Shown here: positions 1 to 5,360 of the stretch, one piece after another
Numbering within the stretch: position 1 is the first letter of the stretch
How the letters are laid out: each line of letters opens with the position of its first letter
From: Candidatus Omnitrophota bacterium
Lineage (GTDB): Bacteria > Omnitrophota > Gorgyraeia > Gygaellales > Profunditerraquicolaceae
Length of the DNA: 5,382 bases
Assembly (NCBI GenBank): GCA_020052635.1
Contig: JAGVOR010000140.1
Location: 1 to 5,382, forward strand
Direction: 5' to 3'
Notes under the pieces: generated by a model
Seen by the model: only the letters and a program-made list of their open reading frames with translations
The model's database searches: none
Told to the model about the DNA's origin: nothing
Translations under genes and position numbers: made by a program

Positions 1-15
1 CGTCAGCTTCGCTGT

Positions 16-77
16 GAGACGACGACTGCAAAATTCCAATTAGCATAAAGTAGCTCGCTTCCGTAAGTCGTCTGCTC
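16..77. repeat. Imperfect inverted repeat in the leader of the lipoyl gene
   Basis: GACGACT at 21-27 is the exact reverse complement of AGTCGTC at 66-72. The pairing resumes with GAG (16-18) against CTC (75-77) after a 2x2 mismatch. The arms enclose about 38 bases, and a shifted pairing of 17-23 with 67-73 is equally good. The sequence could form a long stem-loop in the transcript just upstream of the ribosome binding site, or it could be one copy of a dispersed intergenic repeat. Two open tails enter from the left edge and stop at 46-48 and 41-43. Neither looks like a recognisable protein end, so no gene is called here. Confidence 0.4.
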
Positions 78-81
78 ATTT

Positions 82-88
82 AAGGGGG
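82..88 (+). promoter_or_regulatory. Ribosome binding site of the lipoyl-domain gene
   Basis: AAGGGGG lies 5 bases before the ATG at 94, a good Shine-Dalgarno match and spacing. It supports this start and suggests that the small gene is really translated. Confidence 0.75.
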
Positions 89-93
89 TATTT

Positions 94-330
94 ATGATTA
101 AGGTCGTCTTACCGGAATTAGGGGAAAATATTACTAAAGCTACTGTTTCATACTGGTTTTTCAAAGACGGTGAAATGGTCAATGCGAATGATGACTTGGT
201 GGAATTAACTACGGATAAATCTACTTTCAACTTGCCTAGCCCCTGTAAGGGGGTTATCTCCGAAATTATGTACCGGGAAGGGGATACGGTTAATGTCGGA
301 GAAATCCTGGCGGTAATTAACGAAAGTTAA
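94..330 (+). CDS. Stand-alone lipoyl-domain carrier protein (78 aa)
   Basis: This is a single biotinyl/lipoyl-attachment domain of the kind found at the N-terminus of 2-oxoacid dehydrogenase E2 subunits. The opening LPELGEN (6-12), the attachment hairpin TTDKS (39-43) with K42 as the predicted lipoyl-lysine, the following LPSP (47-50) and the closing GDTVNVGEILAVI are all classic for the fold. TDK(A/S) rather than (A/M)MKM around the lysine favours lipoate over biotin. The protein consists of the domain alone, with no linker, peripheral-subunit-binding domain or catalytic acyltransferase domain. The stop at 328-330 is followed by another in-frame stop at 343-345, so this does not look like a frameshifted E2. 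No E1, E2, E3, glycine-cleavage or lipoate-ligase gene is in view, so its partner enzyme is unknown and may lie upstream. It is separated from the next gene by a strong promoter, so it probably belongs to a different transcription unit. The domain call is firm; the role is open. Confidence 0.88.
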   Translation: MIKVVLPELGENITKATVSYWFFKDGEMVNANDDLVELTTDKSTFNLPSPCKGVISEIMYREGDTVNVGEILAVINES

Positions 331-388
331 TCTCTCCGATCGTAAAGTTTTGTCCGCTTAGCTTGCATACCCTTCTTAAGCCTTTGTA

Positions 389-409
389 CTAGGTGTTGAC
401 AACCCTTAG
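389..409. promoter_or_regulatory. Imperfect dyad over the -35 box (candidate operator)
   Basis: The ten bases 389-398 (CTAGGTGTTG) and the ten bases 400-409 (CAACCCTTAG) are complementary at 8 of 10 positions around a single central base at 399. The dyad covers the TTGACA hexamer, which is where a repressor would block RNA polymerase. The symmetry is seen directly; use as an operator is inference, and imperfect dyads of this size can arise by chance. Confidence 0.3.
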
Positions 410-424
410 CTTCTCTAGTATATA
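396..424 (+). promoter_or_regulatory. Sigma70-like promoter of the six-gene operon
   Basis: A perfect TTGACA (396-401) is followed after exactly 17 bases by TATATA (419-424), which differs from the TATAAT consensus at two positions. The run continues TATATATAAG, so a slightly shifted -10 is possible. Transcription would start near 431, giving a leader of roughly 38 bases. It is the only strong promoter seen between here and the end of the adenosyltransferase gene, so it probably drives all six genes. Confidence 0.75.
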
Positions 425-468
425 TAAGATTGGCTTAGGCCTTACTAAAAACAGGAAAGTTAATAAAA

Positions 469-1635
469 ATGGCTATTGATTACACAAAAGAACTGGAGAA
501 CGCGGCCCGCAATATGATTTTTGAACATGATCCGGATCTTTTGATCAAAATGATCGTGCGGATGATGGTGGATAAGTTCAAGATCAGTCACTCTAGTTTT
601 TTTCTGCGCAGCCAGCAGAAACAGGGGTATTTACTGATTGAATCATGCGGGCCGCTGAAAAAAAAGATACCGCTGGATTTAATCTGTATCGATAAAGACG
701 ATGTGTTGATCCGTTTTTTCAGGGAGCATCGCAGTAACTTTATCTTCGGCCGCCAAGCCCTATTACTCAGCGAAGCTAAAGCCGCTCTTAAAGGCAAGAA
801 GTTAAAGCCTTCTATTCGGGCTCAGCTGGCACAGGTGCTTTATCAGATGGAGCTCTTAGAAACCGCTGTCTGTGTTCCCAGTTATTTCAGGGATGAATTA
901 CTGGGCCTGTTACTGTTGGGGCAAAAGAATAACGGAAAAAAGTTTATCGATGAAGAGCTTGATTTTTTCGTGGCGCTTAATTTCCATGTGGCGATGGCGA
1001 TCAGGAATGCCCAGTTGTTCAAGGAATTAGAAGATGAATTAGGGCGTAAACATCAATTATTTATTCGTACAACGGTAGCCTTAGCCGCCGCCATTGAAGC
1101 CAAAGACCACTACACCCACGGCCATACGACTCGCGTAACCGATTTAAGCATGACTATTGCCGCCAGGATGGGGGCTAAGGCCAAGAAGAACTTTGAGGCT
1201 AAATTCTTGGAAGACTTGCAGATCTCCAGCCTCCTGCATGATATCGGCAAGATCGGCGTACCGGAGCATATCTTGAATAAAAGAAACAGTTTAACGATCG
1301 GGGAGAGGAATCGGATCAAAGAACATCCGATGATCGGGGTAAATATCCTAAAATCGATTAAGGAGTTAGAGGGGGCGGTCCCCGGGGTAAAGTATCATCA
1401 TGAGCGCTATGACGGCCAAGGTTACCCTGAAGGGCTAAAGGAGCAAGAGATTCCCCTGATTGCCACGATTATTGCAGTGGCGGATTCATTTGACGCCATG
1501 AGTACCAACCGTCCTTACCGCACGGCAATGGGTAAAGTCCAGGCGATTAACGAGATTAGCCGTTTGCGCGGCCGGCAATTTTCCCCGCTGGTGGCAGATG
1601 CTTTTTTGGATTTAGCTAAAGAAGGCAGGATTTAA
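469..1635 (+). CDS. GAF and HD-GYP domain cyclic-di-GMP phosphodiesterase
   Basis: This 388-residue cytoplasmic signalling protein has no signal peptide or membrane segment. Residues about 10-185 look like a GAF sensor domain, ending in the usual helix that leads into a short linker (about 185-200). Residues about 200-388 form an HD-GYP domain, the family that hydrolyses cyclic-di-GMP to pGpG or GMP. All signature motifs are intact: HTTRV (H219), the LHDIGK metal site (H257, D258, K261), HPMIG (H286), HHERYDGQGYP (H310, H311, the GYP triplet at 318-320), and ADSFDAM with D339, then RPYR (348-351). An active enzyme is therefore expected. Four residues before H219 there is a tyrosine, where trinuclear members such as PmGH are recalled to have a glutamate ligand; this favours a two-metal site. 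The GAF ligand cannot be told. The start ATG has AGGA at 453-456, spaced rather widely. It is the first gene of the operon and overlaps the next by one base. Confidence 0.92.
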   Translation: MAIDYTKELENAARNMIFEHDPDLLIKMIVRMMVDKFKISHSSFFLRSQQKQGYLLIESCGPLKKKIPLDLICIDKDDVLIRFFREHRSNFIFGRQALLLSEAKAALKGKKLKPSIRAQLAQVLYQMELLETAVCVPSYFRDELLGLLLLGQKNNGKKFIDEELDFFVALNFHVAMAIRNAQLFKELEDELGRKHQLFIRTTVALAAAIEAKDHYTHGHTTRVTDLSMTIAARMGAKAKKNFEAKFLEDLQISSLLHDIGKIGVPEHILNKRNSLTIGERNRIKEHPMIGVNILKSIKELEGAVPGVKYHHERYDGQGYPEGLKEQEIPLIATIIAVADSFDAMSTNRPYRTAMGKVQAINEISRLRGRQFSPLVADAFLDLAKEGRI

Positions 1636-1637
1636 TG
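1627..1637 (+). promoter_or_regulatory. Ribosome binding site and TAATG stop-start overlap
   Basis: AGGA (1627-1630), with AAGG just before it (1622-1625), lies inside the last codons of the HD-GYP gene. The HD-GYP stop (TAA, 1633-1635) shares its last A with the ATG of the glycosyltransferase at 1635. This is a typical coupled junction and supports both the stop and the start. Confidence 0.65.
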
Positions 1638-2750
1638 CATCCTAAACGTATAATTTTAATGTATATTTCTGAGGTTTCCGGCCATCGCTGCGCCACGCTG
1701 GCGATTGAAAAGGCAATTAAGCATTTGCACCCGCAGGCCCAAATTTTAAATATCAACGCTTTTAATTATACCAATCCGATTTCCGAAAAAGTGATTAACC
1801 GGATTTATATGGAGGTAATCAAGCGCACGCCCAAGGTGTGGGATTATCTTTATGATAACCCCAAGGTCGTCAGAAGCCTGGAGAATATCAAGCGCTATAT
1901 CCATAAATCAAATTCGCCGAAACTTAAAAAGCTTTTCGATAGCTTTAAACCCGAACTGGTAGTTTGTACCCAGGCGTTTCCCTGCGGGATGGTGGCAGAT
2001 TTTAAAAAAGATTACCGGGATAATCTGCCGCTGGTGGCGGTATTAACGGATTACATCCCGCATTCTTACTGGGTTTATGATGAGGTGGACTATTATATCG
2101 CTCCTTCAGAGGATGTGGCGGCCCGCCTTGAAAAAAAAGGGGTTAAACCCGCTAAAATTAAATCTTACGGTATACCTTTCGATCATAAATTCAACCAGCA
2201 TCTGGACCCTGCGGATATTTTTAATAAATTAAAGCTGGATGCGCAGAAACCGGTAGTTTTGATTATGGGCGGCGGCCAGGGGCTGGGGCCGATTAAAACG
2301 ATAGTTAAGTCTTTAGAGAAATGCCGCCTGGATATTCAGGAGCTGATTGTTACGGGGACGAACAAGCAATTATTCCGTTCGCTAAAGCGCAAGGTTAAAC
2401 GTTACAAAAAGGCAATTCAGCTTTTCGGTTTTGTGCATAATATTCATGAGCTAATGCATATTGCCGATGTAATTATCACTAAGCCCGGAGGAGTGACTAC
2501 CGCAGAAGTTTTAAGCATGGGGCTGCCGATGGTGATTGTTAAACCGATTCCGGGCCAGGAAGTGAACAATACTAATTTTTTAACGCAAAAAACGGCGGCG
2601 GTAAAAGTGGATGATCCTAAGGAGGTTTATCAGACGATCGATGATTTACTGGCTAATCCCGCGAAATTAGAGCGTTTAAAAGCCGCCGGGTTAAAGATTG
2701 CTAAGCCTGATGCCAGTATGGATATCGCTAAGCTTATTTTGGGTTTATAA
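1635..2750 (+). CDS. MGDG synthase/UgtP-like GT28 glycosyltransferase
   Basis: This 371-residue protein has the two-lobed GT-B plan of family GT28 and is close in length to Bacillus UgtP (about 380). The N-terminal half matches the MGDG-synthase N-terminal domain: EVSGH (13-17) is its characteristic early motif, and LTDYIPHSYW (137-146) corresponds to the conserved TD...H..W segment. The C-terminal half is the nucleotide-sugar lobe, with GGGQGLG (212-218), KPGGVTTAE (283-291) and PIPGQE (304-309), as in MurG and UgtP. Family members transfer glucose or galactose from UDP-sugar to diacylglycerol on the cytoplasmic face of the membrane, making glycolipids or lipid anchors. No transmembrane segment is visible, so it is probably a peripheral membrane enzyme. 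MurG itself is less likely, because the N-lobe motifs are of the MGDG type and no other murein genes are present. The sugar and acceptor cannot be read from the sequence. The adjoining acyltransferase supports a lipid substrate. Confidence 0.87.
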   Translation: MHPKRIILMYISEVSGHRCATLAIEKAIKHLHPQAQILNINAFNYTNPISEKVINRIYMEVIKRTPKVWDYLYDNPKVVRSLENIKRYIHKSNSPKLKKLFDSFKPELVVCTQAFPCGMVADFKKDYRDNLPLVAVLTDYIPHSYWVYDEVDYYIAPSEDVAARLEKKGVKPAKIKSYGIPFDHKFNQHLDPADIFNKLKLDAQKPVVLIMGGGQGLGPIKTIVKSLEKCRLDIQELIVTGTNKQLFRSLKRKVKRYKKAIQLFGFVHNIHELMHIADVIITKPGGVTTAEVLSMGLPMVIVKPIPGQEVNNTNFLTQKTAAVKVDDPKEVYQTIDDLLANPAKLERLKAAGLKIAKPDASMDIAKLILGL

Positions 2751-2752
2751 AC

Positions 2753-3640
2753 GTGTTTAATTATTATATTTATCGTTTTGGTAAGTTCTTGGCCCAATCC
2801 CTGCCGTTAAGAGGAGCTTATTTTCTAGCTTCATTATTCGGCCAAATATTTTATCTCTTGGCCTGGAGAGATCGCCGTTTTGTCAAAGCCAACCTGCGGG
2901 TTATTCTCCCCGGAAGTTCCCAGGCCCAATTGCGTAAAATCAGCCGTAAGGTTTTCAGGAATTTTGCTAAATATCTGGCAGATTTCTTTCGTTTAGAAGA
3001 GATCGACAGGCAATTTATCGATAAAAACATAAAATTAGAAAACCTGCATTATTTTGACCAGGCTTTGGCTCGTAAGCAGGGAGTGATTGTTCTTACCGCG
3101 CATTTAGGTAATTGGGAATTAGGGGGGGTGGTGATGGCCCGGCTGGGCTATCCCATCTGGGCGGTAGCTTTACCGCATAAAAATAAAAAGGTTAATGATT
3201 TCTTTGATGCCCAAAGAAGCAGGCAGGGTATTAAAGTAGTGGCGATGGGAAAAGCGGTGAGAAGCTGTATTACAGAAATTAGAAATAATCACATGGTCGC
3301 TTTAGTCGGTGACCGGGATTTTACCGAGAAAGGAATGGTCGTAGATTTTTTCGGTAAACCTACTCATTTTGCCGAAGGCCCCGCAGCTTTAAGTTTGATG
3401 ACTGGCGCACCGATTGTACCGGGCTTTATGCTTCGGAATCCCGATAATAGTTTTACTTTAAGGATCGAGAAACCGATAGAGTTTACTCCCAGCGGGAATA
3501 AAGCCAAAGATCTGGAGGATTTAGTAGGTATTTACAGGGATATTTTCCAGGAGTATATCCGTAAATATCCGGAGCAGTGGTATGTTTTTCGCAGGTTTTG
3601 GTTAGATTCCGATTCTGCGGGGGTAAGGGGCAAGCGATGA
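2753..3640 (+). CDS. LpxL/HtrB-family lipid acyltransferase
   Basis: This 295-residue protein belongs to the family of lipid A secondary acyltransferases (LpxL, LpxM) and related lysophospholipid or phosphatidylinositol-mannoside acyltransferases. A hydrophobic stretch at about 20-38 would anchor it to the inner membrane, facing the cytoplasm. The catalytic HX4E motif is HLGNWE (H117, E122). It is followed by GDRD (186-189), FFGKP (199-203), the AEGPAALS segment (207-214) and the family's C-terminal PEQWYVFRRFW (273-283). The enzyme would move an acyl chain from acyl-ACP or acyl-CoA to a lipid or glycolipid. The start is GTG at 2753, two bases after the previous stop. There is no Met in this frame until residue 128, and there is no good Shine-Dalgarno, so translation probably depends on coupling to the glycosyltransferase. 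Lipid A is the default substrate in a diderm, but the glycolipid made by the preceding gene product is a reasonable alternative. Confidence 0.9.
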   Translation: MFNYYIYRFGKFLAQSLPLRGAYFLASLFGQIFYLLAWRDRRFVKANLRVILPGSSQAQLRKISRKVFRNFAKYLADFFRLEEIDRQFIDKNIKLENLHYFDQALARKQGVIVLTAHLGNWELGGVVMARLGYPIWAVALPHKNKKVNDFFDAQRSRQGIKVVAMGKAVRSCITEIRNNHMVALVGDRDFTEKGMVVDFFGKPTHFAEGPAALSLMTGAPIVPGFMLRNPDNSFTLRIEKPIEFTPSGNKAKDLEDLVGIYRDIFQEYIRKYPEQWYVFRRFWLDSDSAGVRGKR

Positions 3641-3648
3641 GAGGCAGG
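3641..3648 (+). promoter_or_regulatory. Ribosome binding site of the GT2 gene
   Basis: GAGGCAGG begins right after the acyltransferase stop (TGA, 3638-3640) and ends 5 bases before the ATG at 3654. It fixes that ATG as the start. An ATG at 3637 overlapping the stop is out of frame and closes after five codons. Confidence 0.65.
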
Positions 3649-3653
3649 TCTTA

Positions 3654-4331
3654 ATGCGTTTTTGCGTGATTATTCCCACCTATAATGAATCCCGGGCAAT
3701 TGCCGACTTAATTAACCAAATTATTAAATTAGGTCTAGAGGTGGTTATTGTCGATGACGGTTCGGCGGATGATACGGCCAAGATTGCGCTCGCCAGCGGG
3801 GCGAAGGTTTTAGTTAACCGGGAAAATATCGGCAAGGGCGCGGCTTTAATCAAAGGGTATAATTATGCTCTCCAGCATGGTTTTGATGCCGTGATCAGTA
3901 TGGACGGGGATGGCCAGCATGCTTGCGATGACCTGCCGGCTTTTATCCAAAAGGCGCAAAACTCTACTGCCCCTTTGATTGTCGGCAACCGGATGGGTAA
4001 AACCGGGCAGATGCCTTTTGTGCGGGTAGTGACTAATTTTTTAATGTCAAAATTTATTTCCCTTTTGGTTAAGCAGCATATTCCCGATTCGCAATGCGGG
4101 TTCCGGTTAATTAAAAAAGAGCTGTTATCCAAATTGGATCTATCGACCTCCAAATATGAGACGGAAACCGAAGTATTGATTAAGGCGGCTGGCTGGGGGG
4201 CCAAGATTGAATCTATCCCGGTTAAAACTATATATTCCGGGCAAAAAAGCCAGATTAACCCGCTGATGGATACTTTTAGGTTCTTACGTTTCGTGATCCG
4301 AGAATTTGCCTCAAGGAGAAAGCGTGCTTGA
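3654..4331 (+). CDS. DPM1-like family 2 glycosyltransferase
   Basis: This 225-residue protein has a complete GT-A catalytic domain of family GT2, in the dolichol-phosphate-mannose-synthase-like branch. The N-terminal strand VIIPTYNE (5-12) and VDDGS (33-37) bind the nucleotide. SMDGDGQH (82-89) carries the metal-binding DxD (D84, D86). SQCGFRL (146-152) and YETETE (168-173) are the acceptor-side motifs typical of this branch. Relatives transfer mannose, glucose or similar sugars from a nucleotide donor to a polyprenyl phosphate at the cytoplasmic membrane face. There is no C-terminal pair of membrane helices as in GtrB-like members. The C-terminus (about 205-225) is a basic, amphipathic-looking helix that could hold it to the membrane. 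The donor and acceptor are not determined. Its last 8 bases overlap the next gene, a membrane protein, suggesting a joint function. Confidence 0.88.
   Translation: MRFCVIIPTYNESRAIADLINQIIKLGLEVVIVDDGSADDTAKIALASGAKVLVNRENIGKGAALIKGYNYALQHGFDAVISMDGDGQHACDDLPAFIQKAQNSTAPLIVGNRMGKTGQMPFVRVVTNFLMSKFISLLVKQHIPDSQCGFRLIKKELLSKLDLSTSKYETETEVLIKAAGWGAKIESIPVKTIYSGQKSQINPLMDTFRFLRFVIREFASRRKRA
4313..4326 (+). promoter_or_regulatory. Ribosome binding site that sets a GTG start at 4324
   Basis: AAGGAG (4313-4318) sits 5 bases before GTG at 4324-4326. It is the best Shine-Dalgarno in the operon. It argues for the GTG start rather than the upstream in-frame TTG at 4306, which has no such site and would add six residues encoded over this ribosome binding site. 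Confidence 0.75.
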
Positions 4332-4821
4332 GTTTGTTCTGCGGTACTTAAATCAGCTGCCTAAGGATTATATCGTGGTGATCGTGGGGGCTTTGCCCGT
4401 ATCGGAATTAAGGGGGGCGATCCCTTTGGGGTTATCATTCGGAATGCCTTTAGCTAAGGCTTTTTGGCTTGCGGTTTTAGGCAATTGTTTGATTGTCGCT
4501 CCCGGGTTAGTTTTATTTGAGCCGCTGACCCTGGCTTTAAGAAAGTTCAAAATCTGGTCACGATTCTTTGATTGGGTTTTTGAACGGACCAGAAGAAATT
4601 CGGATGCTGTCCAGAAGTACGAAGCTTTGGGCCTGTTGATTTTTGTGGCGATCCCTTTGCCGATGACCGGAGCCTGGAGCGGGGTAATCGCAGCTTCTTT
4701 ATTTAAGATCCGCTTTCGCTACGCGTTTATGGCGATTGTTGCCGGGGTGCTTTGTGCAGGCTTGATTGTAGCGGCATTGTGTGCTTTAGGGGTATGCGGT
4801 TTAAAGGCGGTGTCGGGATGA
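4324..4821 (+). CDS. Small multi-pass membrane protein, 'small multi-drug export' family
   Basis: From the GTG start this is a 165-residue integral membrane protein. It matches the family annotated as small multi-drug export protein (Pfam Sm_multidrug_ex, COG2426), recognised by LPVSELRGAIPLGLSFG (24-40) and, in the second half, VAIPLPMTGAWSGVIAAS (108-125). Hydrophobic segments lie at about 16-38, 45-70, 103-126 and 133-158. A basic cytoplasmic-type stretch (about 72-100) lies between the two halves. The paired E..GAIP and PLP.TGAW motifs look like two re-entrant loops, the plan proposed for the DedA/VTT group of lipid scramblases and flippases. The drug-export name rests on weak evidence in the family, and no drug substrate should be inferred. 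Placement right after a polyprenyl-phosphate-type GT2 and lipid-modifying enzymes makes a lipid-carrier or glycolipid transport role plausible. It overlaps the GT2 gene by 8 bases and the next gene by 4. Confidence 0.82.
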   Translation: MLEFVLRYLNQLPKDYIVVIVGALPVSELRGAIPLGLSFGMPLAKAFWLAVLGNCLIVAPGLVLFEPLTLALRKFKIWSRFFDWVFERTRRNSDAVQKYEALGLLIFVAIPLPMTGAWSGVIAASLFKIRFRYAFMAIVAGVLCAGLIVAALCALGVCGLKAVSG

Positions 4822-5318
4822 TCCAGGTTTATACGGGTAACGGAAAAGGTAAAACTACTGCCGCTTTTGGGTTAGCTTTGCGGGCGGCCGGTGCCGGATT
4901 TAATGTTTATATCGGGCAGTTCGCTAAAGGAAGGATTTGCAGTGAGCATAAGGCTTTAAAGGCAATCAAAAATATAAAATTAGAGCAATTTGGTTCGCCA
5001 TTTTTTATTCAAGCCGCTGCCGCAACCGACCGGGAACTGGCGCGCCGAGGCTTGGAAAAGGTAAGAGCGGCGATTGCCTGCCGTAAATACCGGGTAATTA
5101 TTTTAGATGAGATTAACCTTGTTTTAAGGTATAAACTGTTAAACCTCGAAGAATTCCTGAAGCTGGCCCGCCGGGTGCCCAAAAATACGGAATTAGTTTT
5201 AACCGGCCGTTATGCTCCGGCAAAACTCTTGCGGGAGGCAGACCTGGTCAGCCATATCCGCCAGGTTAAACATTATTACCGGTGCGGGATAAAAGCCAGA
5301 AAAGGGATCGAATTATAA
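4818..5318 (+). CDS. cobO: Corrinoid (cob(I)alamin) adenosyltransferase, CobA/BtuR/CobO type
   Basis: This is a 166-residue cytoplasmic enzyme that transfers the adenosyl group of ATP to the cobalt of reduced corrinoids, giving the adenosylcobalamin form. The family's unusual P-loop TGNGKGKT (6-13) comes almost at the N-terminus. It is followed by QFAKG (34-38), the Walker B-like ILDEIN (95-100), ELVLTGR (125-131), ADLVSHIRQVKH (141-152) and the C-terminal GIKARKGIE (157-165). It lacks the roughly 30-residue N-terminal helix of E. coli BtuR (196 aa), so it is of the short form. Where the Salmonella enzyme has Phe91 and Trp93 against the corrin ring, simple alignment puts F62 and I64 here. The start is the ATG in an ATGA overlap with the upstream stop. 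The reading frame is open further upstream, but those codons lie inside the membrane-protein gene and show no homology. No other cobalamin gene is present, so salvage or a final biosynthetic step is equally possible. Confidence 0.9.
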   Translation: MIQVYTGNGKGKTTAAFGLALRAAGAGFNVYIGQFAKGRICSEHKALKAIKNIKLEQFGSPFFIQAAAATDRELARRGLEKVRAAIACRKYRVIILDEINLVLRYKLLNLEEFLKLARRVPKNTELVLTGRYAPAKLLREADLVSHIRQVKHYYRCGIKARKGIEL

Positions 5319-5332
5319 TTTCAGGAAAATCG

Positions 5333-5360
5333 TTGACAAATTAATTTAGAGTGTTAATCT
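5333..5360 (+). promoter_or_regulatory. Second sigma70-like promoter, reading out of the window
   Basis: A perfect TTGACA (5333-5338) is followed after 16 bases by TAATCT (5355-5360), which matches 4 of 6 consensus positions. A perfect TATAAT also occurs at 5375-5380, but no fitting -35 lies 17 bases before it. The promoter starts 15 bases after the operon's last stop codon and would drive a gene beyond the right edge. No hairpin plus T-run terminator separates it from the operon, so read-through is possible. Confidence 0.55.

Larger units (their letters stand above)
331..468. other. 138-base intergenic region with the operon promoter
   Basis: No gene is visible here. The first 60 or so bases show no convincing hairpin followed by a T-run, so no terminator for the lipoyl gene can be named. 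The rest holds a sigma70-like promoter, an imperfect dyad over its -35 box, and a short leader rich in A before the ATG at 469. Confidence 0.7.

Noticed and set aside
1..48. Open tails entering from the left edge, stopping at 46-48 and 41-43, as the end of an upstream gene.
   Set aside because: Both tails are under 16 codons with no recognisable protein end, and the region contains the inverted repeat arms. A gene end cannot be excluded but is not supported.
3..230. Minus-strand open frame of 75 codons.
   Set aside because: It lies antisense to the well-supported lipoyl gene, has no ribosome binding site or family motif, and is a shadow.
94..330. Biotin carrier protein.
   Set aside because: The residues around the target lysine are TTDKS, not the AMKM type of biotin carriers, and the start PELGEN is typical of E2 lipoyl domains.
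331..395. Intrinsic terminator after the lipoyl gene.
   Set aside because: The only symmetry is short (CGATCG at 338-343), with no stable stem followed by a T-run.
3863..4204. Minus-strand open frame of 113 codons.
   Set aside because: It is antisense to the conserved GT2 motifs. Its translation is rich in Cys, Ser and Pro with no recognisable domain.
4306..4323. TTG at 4306 as start of the membrane protein.
   Set aside because: The six extra residues would be encoded over the AAGGAG site that serves the GTG at 4324, and TTG has no site of its own.
4752..4817. Upstream ATG at 4752 as start of the adenosyltransferase.
   Set aside because: The extra 22 residues (Cys and Gly rich) lie wholly inside the membrane-protein gene and do not resemble the BtuR N-terminal helix. 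The ATGA overlap at 4818 is a better start.
4700..4820. Cobalamin riboswitch ahead of the adenosyltransferase gene.
   Set aside because: The region is coding for the membrane protein right up to the start codon, leaving no leader for a riboswitch, and no B12-box-like sequence was seen.
5331..5357. CIRCE heat-shock element, because GAGTGTTAA (5349-5357) is 8 of 9 like the right arm GAGTGCTAA.
   Set aside because: The bases where the left arm TTAGCACTC should lie (5331-5339) match at only two positions.
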